Shown in pieces: positions 16,249-21,769 of a stretch of DNA of 21,769 nucleotides (within the stretch, counting starts at the first letter, position 1; every line of letters begins with the position of its first letter). A program made the position numbers and the translations under genes. Origin of the DNA: JAAELZ01 sp965209105 (GTDB lineage: Bacteria > Pseudomonadota > Gammaproteobacteria > Arenicellales > Poriferihabitantaceae); NCBI GenBank assembly GCA_965209105.1, contig CBDBQB010000023.1:1-21769 (forward strand), given 5' to 3'. The notes under the pieces are model-generated. The model saw only the letters and a program-made list of their open reading frames with translations. It was not told the DNA's origin and made no database searches.

Positions 16249-17641
16249 CGCCGCATTTTACGTCGCCTTTGCGCTGGTCTTAGCACTATTTTTTGTTCTG
16301 CCTTGGCGCTGGGGAAGAGTCATGTTGGTGTTGGTGTCCTATCTATTTTATAGCACCGCAGAAGCATGGTATTGCTTGCTTTTATTAAGCTCAACCTTGA
16401 TCGACTATATCGCTGCATTGAAGATCAGCCACTCCCATTCGAATGCCCAACGTCGAGCTTGGCTTAGGTTCAGCATTATTGCCAATTTGTCGATATTAGC
16501 GATATTTAAATACGCGGATTTCGGTATCGAAAATCTCAATTTTGTCTTAGCTTTTGTTGGCATAACACCCATCGACAATCTCGACCTGATTTTACCCATC
16601 GGAATTTCGTTTTATACCTTTCAAACGATGTCATATACCATCGATGTATATCGTGGTGTTCAAAAGCCGACTCGGGATTTTATTGGCTTCGCGCTATACG
16701 TCTCTTTTTTCCCGCAACTGGTTGCAGGGCCAATTGAAAGAGCACGTTCGTTGTTGACACAGTTTGAGCGTAAACCGTCAGTAGATTGGGACGATCTATC
16801 CATCGGCTTCCAAAGAGTTTTATGGGGGCTAAGCAAAAAGCTGGTTTTTGCTGATCGCTTGGCATTGATGGTGAATACTGTATTCGCCAACCCTTCTGGC
16901 TATAACGGATTAGAAATCGCATTGGCAGTGGTTTGTTTTAGCTTTCAACTGTATTTAGATTTTAGTGCCTATGTAGATATCGCAATTGGCTTAGCGAGAA
17001 TGCTAGGGATTCGATTATCTGAAAATTTTAACTATCCATTTTTAGCTAGAAATCCAGCCGATTTTTGGGCGCGTTGGCATATCACCTTGACCCAATGGTT
17101 TCGCGATTACCTGTTTAGATCATTGGGTGGAAACAGGCGTTCTAAGCCAATTTTATCCATGCTAGCAATGCTGTTTGTAATGACACTCATGGGGTTCTGG
17201 CACGGTGCAGCGTGGAATTACATTGCCTTTGGTTTTATCAGTGCATTGAGTGTGATTCTATACACTCAATTAAGGTTACATTCTGGCAGGAAAAAATTAA
17301 CCGGTAATCATTGGCTAGCTGCCACAGGTTCTTGGTTAATCATGTTTATTTGGATCAACTTTATAATGATTGTCTTCCGGGCTGAGACGATTCCCAAAGC
17401 ATGGATAATCGTTAATCGCTTAGGCGAATTTGACAGCGCGTGGCACCCTCAATTTTACATTGCGCTCGGCCTTCTCATTGTTGCTGCAGCGTTGCATATC
17501 GCCAGAGGCATGATGCCGCAGTATTGTAAAGATGTCGCGCTCGCTGCACCGGTAAGAGCAGGTTTTTGGATGCTGATGTGCTTTGCGATATTTTATTTAC
17601 AATTAGATATCACAGAGCAATTCATCTATTTTCAATTCTAA
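16235..17641 (+). CDS. MBOAT family O-acyltransferase (AlgI/DltB-like)
   Basis: A polytopic membrane protein of 468 residues. The N-terminus MLFTSAAFYVAF...LPWRWGRVMLVLVSYLFY is the standard AlgI-type opening, which fixes the start at GTG 16235. Diagnostic segments are LPIGISFYTFQTMSYTIDVY, FFPQLVAGPIERA, NFNYPFLARNPADFWARWH, WFRDYLFRSLGGNR and MGFWHGAAWNY with the catalytic histidine H323. Members pass acetyl or other acyl groups across the inner membrane to an extracytoplasmic acceptor. It overlaps the SGNH-like gene by 14 bases, indicating one functional pair. No polysaccharide synthesis genes are seen in the window, so the acceptor cannot be named. Confidence 0.95.
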   Translation: MLFTSAAFYVAFALVLALFFVLPWRWGRVMLVLVSYLFYSTAEAWYCLLLLSSTLIDYIAALKISHSHSNAQRRAWLRFSIIANLSILAIFKYADFGIENLNFVLAFVGITPIDNLDLILPIGISFYTFQTMSYTIDVYRGVQKPTRDFIGFALYVSFFPQLVAGPIERARSLLTQFERKPSVDWDDLSIGFQRVLWGLSKKLVFADRLALMVNTVFANPSGYNGLEIALAVVCFSFQLYLDFSAYVDIAIGLARMLGIRLSENFNYPFLARNPADFWARWHITLTQWFRDYLFRSLGGNRRSKPILSMLAMLFVMTLMGFWHGAAWNYIAFGFISALSVILYTQLRLHSGRKKLTGNHWLAATGSWLIMFIWINFIMIVFRAETIPKAWIIVNRLGEFDSAWHPQFYIALGLLIVAAALHIARGMMPQYCKDVALAAPVRAGFWMLMCFAIFYLQLDITEQFIYFQF

Positions 17642-17686
17642 CCGCAGGAATACCACCCTTAAATATTCTATACCGGAAAGATATCT

Positions 17687-18580
17687 TCAAACTCGAAACG
17701 GCCGTTGATTGAATAAGGAATTTATCCATCGTGGGTTTGCACTAGAGGTTGCGAAAGAAAGGCTAATATGGGCGTAAGACAAAATATAAAACCAGTCTTC
17801 GAATTTGAAAAACCTTGATGAGGTCGGATGATAAAGTGGAGATATCTTTACAATAACAAGCAGGGAAATAGCAGTCAGGACAATATAAATCACGAGTGAT
17901 TTAATATTCACTTGAAATCCGGTTGACAGCCTCAAAAAGGGCATCAATGCCCAAAACATAAAGTGGTAAAAAACCACGTGTAAGAAAGTTATGGGATAGA
18001 CCAAGGTGATAAGTAATGCTGCCACGAGCAAGCCCTCACTTCCGGCCAATAATCCGAACTGTGCAGGGCTGATCTGTCGCCTACAGCGCCAAATTAGCGA
18101 TACAAAAATAGAAAGAGAAACGATGAATAGAATGATTGCGGGGAGATTTAAAGCATCGAAATCATACAGTCTATCTTGTCGAACCAATAGTATAAAACCA
18201 CTCAGGTGTACGACAAAACTCGCTGTTTGAATTTGGGCAATGCGTGTATTGTTGAGAGAGAGTTTAGATCGCCGCTGGTATAGATATCCCTCGCTTAGTG
18301 CATGGTGTAAACCAAAATACAGCAAAATTGAGGAAGCCGAATAGGTGTAGCTAACATAGGCCAGCATGGCGAGTACCAACAGGGGAAAATACTGCTTGGG
18401 TGAGACTAGGGTGTTGACAATTTTGTGCTTAGAATAGTAGGTGGCTAAGAAGTAATGACTAAAACCGACGATATAAACAATCAATAACCATGTCATCTTG
18501 GCTGAGATGCTATAGACGATAGCAGTTAAACCAACCGCCATTATTTGGATCAGTAAAATGATCGGAAATTGTATTGGCAC
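17687..18580 (-). CDS. Histidine-rich polytopic membrane protein of unknown function
   Basis: I do not recognise this 297-residue protein. It is mostly hydrophobic with about seven to nine likely membrane segments. Histidines sit in or at the edge of these segments: H42 (GFSHYFLATYYS), H92-H93 (YFGLHHALSEGYL), H125, H201 and H206 (FLHVVFYHFMFW), and H271 (SYAHISLSFATSSANP). Such a pattern suggests an intramembrane metal or haem site, as in membrane desaturases, hydroxylases or Blh-type carotenoid dioxygenases, but no full signature of these is present. The GTG at 18580 is the earliest start and lacks a clear ribosome binding site; ATG at codon 14 is an alternative. It is convergent with the MBOAT gene (45-base gap). 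Confidence 0.7.
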   Translation of the reverse strand: MPIQFPIILLIQIMAVGLTAIVYSISAKMTWLLIVYIVGFSHYFLATYYSKHKIVNTLVSPKQYFPLLVLAMLAYVSYTYSASSILLYFGLHHALSEGYLYQRRSKLSLNNTRIAQIQTASFVVHLSGFILLVRQDRLYDFDALNLPAIILFIVSLSIFVSLIWRCRRQISPAQFGLLAGSEGLLVAALLITLVYPITFLHVVFYHFMFWALMPFLRLSTGFQVNIKSLVIYIVLTAISLLVIVKISPLYHPTSSRFFKFEDWFYILSYAHISLSFATSSANPRWINSLFNQRPFRV

Positions 18581-18756
18581 GAATTTTAAAGTAAGTGAAT
18601 TAAAACGCTATGCATGCTTCCGCACAACCACTCGTCTAGCGCAGGCGTTTGAATGTTCCCGTTATTACTAAAGAAACGAGAAACACTTTAAAAGAACTGC
18701 TACCAGCATTTAAGCCAAGCCACGTGCTTAAGAGCGTTCTTAAATCGTCACAAAGC
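18581..18756. other. Intergenic gap with weak hairpin
   Basis: The 176 bases between the two minus-strand genes contain a short hairpin, TTAAGA-GCGT-TCTTAA at 18728-18743, just after the Thr-tail gene stop. It has no strong T run. It may mark the end of that transcript. No other feature is supported. Confidence 0.3.
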
Positions 18757-19500
18757 TTACTCAGATGTAGTGGTAGGAGCAGGAGTTGTCGTGGTCGTGG
18801 TCGTGGTCGTATTTTCTTCACAACCCACATTCGACGGCGGCACAGCGCTAGGGTCGAAGAATAAAGTAAACGTGGTCTCATAAGCATTGACTTCGGCGCT
18901 GACACCCGGTGTCACACTTATTAATTCGAAGGGCTCAGGCCCATCGTCATGTGTGCTAGAATCTTCGCCATAGCTACTACAATGAGAATAGAGCGACATA
19001 ACCGGTGCGCCACCCGCTGTCAGCTCGACATCTAAGAAAGTTACTTCAGTAATCCTCCCATCAATTTTAACTGTTACCAGCAGCACAAATCGATAGGTAT
19101 CACCGGACAACTGTTCAAGATAAAACTGACCGAGCCTCATAGAGGAGTCCGCCTTTGCTGATGGAAGCAGCACTTCCCCCATCGCTCGAGCCAGTGTCGC
19201 GGCCTTATCCGAAAGACCACGTGGAGGATTGCCACTAGATTGGGCGAGTCGCGCGCCAATCGCTGCGTTGCTCGGACCGAATGGGTCAGCCTGAACGAGT
19301 GAGAATTTTTCTAATGTGGGTTCGGTACTCGAAGTGTCAGAGTCAGTGGTTGAAGCATGCGTAGGTAAGATCACGCTATTGACGATCGGTTTCGCCCATT
19401 TTTCGGGCCTTAGCCCGCTGGCCCCTACAATACCACCCCCTATAGCGGCAGATTTAAGTAGCTTACGTCTCTGCTCATTTTTGGTGTTTTTATTACTCAT
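18757..19500 (-). CDS. Tat-type exported protein with polythreonine C-terminal tail
   Basis: A 247-residue protein whose N-terminus has twin arginines in QRRKLLKSAAIGGGIVGASG (R11-R12), matching a Tat signal. It continues PEKWAKPIVNSVILPTHAST, a signature I associate with a widespread family of short exported proteins in marine gammaproteobacteria whose function is unknown to me. The middle region looks like a soluble mostly-beta domain with two cysteines (SHCSSYG, NVGCEEN). It ends in nine consecutive threonines followed by PAPTTTSE, an unstructured Thr/Pro tail that could be glycosylated or span the cell wall. The tail is encoded by the GTCGTG-type repeat at 18788-18810. The ATG has GAGG/GAAGAG upstream. 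It seems monocistronic. Confidence 0.75.
   Translation of the reverse strand: MSNKNTKNEQRRKLLKSAAIGGGIVGASGLRPEKWAKPIVNSVILPTHASTTDSDTSSTEPTLEKFSLVQADPFGPSNAAIGARLAQSSGNPPRGLSDKAATLARAMGEVLLPSAKADSSMRLGQFYLEQLSGDTYRFVLLVTVKIDGRITEVTFLDVELTAGGAPVMSLYSHCSSYGEDSSTHDDGPEPFELISVTPGVSAEVNAYETTFTLFFDPSAVPPSNVGCEENTTTTTTTTTPAPTTTSE
18788..18810. repeat. Hexanucleotide microsatellite, (GTCGTG) about 3.8 copies
   Basis: On the plus strand GTCGTG repeats three full times followed by GTCGT. On the coding (minus) strand it reads alternating ACG and ACC codons, giving threonines. A six-base unit changes length in steps of two residues without breaking frame, so slippage would vary tail length rather than switch the gene off. 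Confidence 0.85.
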
Positions 19501-19551
19501 CTCTTCAATACCCTCTGTCGATTGGCTAAGAATTTATCTATTTGCACAAAT

Positions 19552-19580
19552 TTAATATAAGTAAGAACATACCGCATCAA
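19552..19580 (-). promoter_or_regulatory. Probable promoter of the Thr-tail protein gene
   Basis: On the minus strand TTGATG (complement of 19575-19580) and TATTAA (complement of 19552-19557) are separated by exactly 17 bases. This leaves a leader of about 45 bases before the ATG at 19500. It is the best-spaced sigma-70-like promoter seen in the window. Confidence 0.5.
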
Positions 19581-19593
19581 GTATTTTCAGTCA

Positions 19594-19615
19594 AAACTAA
19601 AAGCAAACTAAAAGC
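19594..19615. repeat. 11-base direct tandem duplication
   Basis: AAACTAAAAGC occurs twice without a gap (19594-19604 and 19605-19615) in the gap downstream of the IMPase-family gene and upstream of the Thr-tail gene promoter. It may be a regulatory duplication or simple slippage. Confidence 0.7.
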
Positions 19616-19627
19616 AGGATATTGTTT

Positions 19628-20452
19628 TCATTTTTCATGCTGAATCCATTCCAGCCACCATTTAAACAACATAGCATTTGAAGCCGCCACCACAGACTGC
19701 TTGGTCAGTTTATTTGCGCATATTTCCGACCCATCTATCCGGCTCGCCCAGCCCCCTGCTTCGGCTAAAATTAAACGCCCCGCAGCGTGATCCCAAAGCT
19801 GTTGACCGCCATGTAAATAGAGTTGGAAACGATCTGCCGCCAACCAACACCATTCCAACACACAACTACCGATATTGCGTTGCGAGCGATACGGCGGGCA
19901 GACCACTAAGCGATTCGATAAATGCTCGGTCAAACGCTTGTAATCGATGTTGGCAACGCAATCTCCTAGCATTAATTTATCCTCCGCGCTTTTCGCGTCC
20001 GGACTACTGTGACGCTGGTTTATAAACTGGCCGTTTAAGGTCGTCCCCTTATTCAATTCTGCGCTAAAACATTCCTCTCGGACAGGATCATAAATAACCG
20101 CAAGCTGGGCACGTCCGTGTTTAACGTAAGCCAATGACACGCCAAAAATTGGAAAACCCGTCGCGAAGTTTGTCGTTCCATCTAGCGGGTCTAATACCCA
20201 TAAACCTGCTGCTGAATTCGCCAGCAATGCGGCTTGCTCGTCATGCGACATTTCCTCACCGAGTAAGGGGATATCTGGCCAATGCGCGATCAGCTCCGCA
20301 TGGATGGCGCTTTGCAAATTAATATCAATTTGCGTCACAATGCTGCCATCCACTTTAGCAGTATGAGAGACCTTCCCAGCATGGGCTTGTAGAGGCAGTT
20401 GCGTTCGCGCGGCCTCAATGACGATGGATTGTAAGGTTTTAATATCTGGCAC
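19628..20452 (-). CDS. Inositol monophosphatase family protein
   Basis: The 274-residue protein has the metal-binding motifs of the lithium-sensitive phosphatase superfamily: D43 in VTQIDINLQ, GEE at 65-67, VLDPLDGTTNFATGFP with D88 and D91, and WDHAAGRLILAEAGG with D221. Members hydrolyse inositol phosphates, fructose-1,6-bisphosphate, or 3'-phosphoadenosine 5'-phosphate using magnesium. The sequence is closer to the IMPase/SuhB type than to CysQ by the DPLDGTTNF context, but I cannot tell whether it is the true SuhB orthologue, so no symbol is given. It stands alone and is divergent from the TonB-like gene over a 120-base gap. Confidence 0.92.
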   Translation of the reverse strand: MPDIKTLQSIVIEAARTQLPLQAHAGKVSHTAKVDGSIVTQIDINLQSAIHAELIAHWPDIPLLGEEMSHDEQAALLANSAAGLWVLDPLDGTTNFATGFPIFGVSLAYVKHGRAQLAVIYDPVREECFSAELNKGTTLNGQFINQRHSSPDAKSAEDKLMLGDCVANIDYKRLTEHLSNRLVVCPPYRSQRNIGSCVLEWCWLAADRFQLYLHGGQQLWDHAAGRLILAEAGGWASRIDGSEICANKLTKQSVVAASNAMLFKWWLEWIQHEK

Positions 20453-20480
20453 TGGCTTAATTCCGAGCTATATTCGATGA

Positions 20481-20486
20481 ATTATA
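20481..20486 (-). promoter_or_regulatory. -10 element of the IMPase-family gene
   Basis: A TATAAT on the minus strand (complement of 20481-20486) lies 28 bases before the ATG; the -35 is weak. A TTCGAT/ATCGAA inverted pair (20473-20478 and 20488-20493) encloses it and could be an operator. Confidence 0.4.
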
Positions 20487-20533
20487 TATCGAACCCTCTC
20501 AATTTTGATACCCACATGGCTGTGCCTAAAAGC

Positions 20534-20539
20534 TATAAT
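20534..20539 (+). promoter_or_regulatory. -10 element of the TonB-like gene
   Basis: A consensus TATAAT lies 33 bases before the TTG start. No good -35 is present at 16-18 bases, so an activator may be needed. I see no Fur-box-like sequence. Confidence 0.4.
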
Positions 20540-20572
20540 TGAAGCTCCGAAATTAACCCCAACGATTGATCA

Positions 20573-21328
20573 TTGGCCACCGCACTCGCTGACAAATCTC
20601 TGATTTTTCAACAACTGTTAGCGCGGCGTCAGAATGAATCCTTGCTTTGGAATCTTTCGGGCTCAACGTTTGTGCATATCGTATTGATACTGGGGTTCGG
20701 TTTTTATATCAGCTTTCCCGAACCTAAACCGCTCAAACACACCATTTCAATCAATCTTTTACCCGCTGCGGAACTCAGCGAATCAAGCAATATTGGCGCA
20801 GGTAAAACCGACGCCAGACCTGCCGCAAAAACTAGCCCGCAAGCCGCAGAAAATAAACGCATCGTTCACGCCGATCAAGGCGATGATAAGTTTGATCATG
20901 GTGCGTTCCTCGTGCAGCAACAACGCTTACTGAATGAAATAAATGAGCACAACACGCAAAATCAAGCCGCTGAGAGAATTGGTTTTCTGGGCGTGTACGA
21001 AATGCACCCCTCTTACCGGCAGTATCAGGAGTACTGGCAGCGCTATGTCAGCCAGTTTGGTACCCAGCACTACCCTGAAGTTTTAATTGAAAAGCAACTC
21101 AATGGGGATTTGGAACTTGACATATCTATCGACAAACAAGGCGTCGTTCGCAATGTTGAGGTTCATCGATCTTCGGGAAATATCGATATTGATAACGCGG
21201 CGATAGAAATTGCAATGTTGGCCAGTCCCTATGCGCCACTGCCCGAAGAAATGGCTAAAGAAATCGACGTATTACACATCATACGCACGTGGGCCTTTAA
21301 CAATCATACGCTGGTCAGCCACCCTTGA
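20573..21328 (+). CDS. tonB: TonB-like energy transducer (TonB3 type)
   Basis: A 251-residue protein with one N-terminal membrane segment at about 31-48. It carries S31-x3-H35, the spacing of the Ser/His pair of the TonB transmembrane helix that engages ExbB/ExbD. The C-terminal domain has LELDISIDKQGVVRNVEVHRSSG and DIDNAAIEIAMLASPYAPLP, the usual TonB fold. The linker is not the classic Pro-Lys/Pro-Glu rod but a mixed, partly helical stretch rich in Gln and Asn. No exbB/exbD is nearby. Its position before yqgE matches Pseudomonas tonB3, known there to affect type IV pilus function, so a role outside iron uptake is likely. The start is TTG 20573, directly after an in-frame stop and with no ATG before the membrane helix. 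Confidence 0.85.
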   Translation: MATALADKSLIFQQLLARRQNESLLWNLSGSTFVHIVLILGFGFYISFPEPKPLKHTISINLLPAAELSESSNIGAGKTDARPAAKTSPQAAENKRIVHADQGDDKFDHGAFLVQQQRLLNEINEHNTQNQAAERIGFLGVYEMHPSYRQYQEYWQRYVSQFGTQHYPEVLIEKQLNGDLELDISIDKQGVVRNVEVHRSSGNIDIDNAAIEIAMLASPYAPLPEEMAKEIDVLHIIRTWAFNNHTLVSHP

Positions 21329-21333
21329 ACCAC

Positions 21334-21383
21334 ATCAATTTGGCCTGGACAGTGTACCAGGTAGTTTATTACGCAAAATTGAT
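21334..21383. other. Nested inverted repeats between the TonB-like gene and yqgE
   Basis: ATCAATTT (21334-21341) and AAATTGAT (21376-21383) form an eight-base inverted pair. Inside it CCTGG (21344-21348) pairs with CCAGG (21357-21361). They follow the TonB-like stop closely and could form a composite stem at the transcript end, but no T run follows. They could also be a regulatory site for yqgE. Confidence 0.35.
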
Positions 21384-21429
21384 TGATATTTTCGCTGACA
21401 ACCGCATTTTAAGGTAAGATATTCTGACA

Positions 21430-21769
21430 ATGCTAGATATGATTGATCAAGGCTTAGAAAACAAATTTCTCATTGCGATGCCGCAGCTGAAAGGCTCTGT
21501 ATTCGGTGACACTGTGTCCGTGGTCTGTCAACACAGCAAGGAAGGCGCGATTGCTTTAGTCATAAACAGAGCCTTACCGCAGACCATGGGCGAGGTTTTC
21601 GAGCAGATGAATTTGTCCGTTGATCACCTAAGAAACCCGCAACAAGCTATTCTTGCTGGGGGGCCGGTGCAGCCCGAAGCTGGTTTTGTTTTGCACACAG
21701 AGAAAGGTGATTGGCAGTCGACACTCGGTATCAATGAGCAGCTATTCTTAACCAGCTCACGAGATATTT
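21430..21769 (+). CDS. yqgE: YqgE/AlgH family (UPF0301) protein, 5' part
   Basis: The frame from ATG 21430 stays open to the window end, covering 113 codons. It has the UPF0301 signatures: KFLIAMPQLKGSVFGDTV near the N-terminus, GAIALVINRALPQTMGE, AGGPVQPEAGFVLHTE and the LFLTSSRDI block. In full the family is about 185-190 residues, so a little over half is present. The molecular function is not established; in Pseudomonas it was named AlgH for an effect on alginate. An AAGG lies 13-16 bases before the ATG; ATG 21439 is an alternative start. The neighbour beyond the window is expected to be ruvX (yqgF), judging from conserved order. Confidence 0.93.
   Translation, partial: MLDMIDQGLENKFLIAMPQLKGSVFGDTVSVVCQHSKEGAIALVINRALPQTMGEVFEQMNLSVDHLRNPQQAILAGGPVQPEAGFVLHTEKGDWQSTLGINEQLFLTSSRDI

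Noticed and set aside
17687..18580. Calling the His-rich protein a Blh/Brp carotenoid dioxygenase
   Set aside because: Only rough histidine spacing and length agree. Motifs around the histidines differ and no carotenoid or rhodopsin gene is nearby.
18649..18864. Plus-strand frame with Arg-Gly repeats (RGRGRGR)
   Set aside because: It is the antisense reading of the Thr-codon microsatellite of the exported protein gene, with no family resemblance outside the repeat.
20453..20572. Fur box upstream of the TonB-like gene
   Set aside because: No sequence close to the 19-base GATAAT-type consensus is visible, only general AT-richness.

Overview
The window looks like a chromosomal segment of a gammaproteobacterium, probably free-living or marine. 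This is inferred from protein families and gene order: queA-tgt, a single-chain gcvP, AcnA-type aconitase, tonB next to yqgE as in Pseudomonas, and a Tat-type 'KP-x-V-x-S-x-x-LP-x-H' exported protein. I cannot place it more finely. No rRNA, tRNA, CRISPR array, phage gene, transposase or integrase was seen.

Left arm (1-6158, all minus strand). In transcription order: a LysR regulator, an N-formylglutamate amidohydrolase-like protein coupled to a GFA/CENP-V zinc protein (ATGA overlap), an OmpA-like envelope protein with a long coiled coil, then queA and tgt of tRNA queuosine synthesis (ATGA overlap), and a Sel1-repeat exported protein (TGATG overlap with tgt).

Centre (6159-11870, plus strand). 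A complete glycine cleavage cluster, gcvT-gcvH-gcvP, is followed 12 bases later by lipA. The cluster makes the T, H and P proteins plus the enzyme that completes the lipoyl cofactor carried by GcvH. lipA is broken as written by one missing A in a short A run at 11146-11150; restoring it gives a normal 319-residue lipoyl synthase. The LysR gene is divergent from gcvT, and a 9-5-9 perfect dyad lies between them. A 234-base gap separates gcvH from gcvP. acnA (11925-14585, minus) converges on lipA.

Right-centre (14586-19500). A 571-base AT-rich stretch without a convincing gene precedes an SGNH-like membrane-anchored protein and an overlapping MBOAT acyltransferase, a pair typical of glycan O-acylation. 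Next come a histidine-rich polytopic membrane protein of unknown function and a Tat-type exported protein whose C-terminus is a polythreonine tail encoded by a hexanucleotide repeat. This looks like the accessory part of the window.

Right end (19628-21769). An inositol-monophosphatase-family enzyme is divergent from a TonB-like protein with the conserved S-x3-H membrane motif, followed by the start of yqgE, which runs off the window.

The most useful observations are the lipA frameshift, the dyad between lysR and gcvT, the unknown histidine-rich membrane protein beside the SGNH/MBOAT pair, and the repeat-encoded Thr tail. I did not find convincing evidence of a wholly new multi-gene system.
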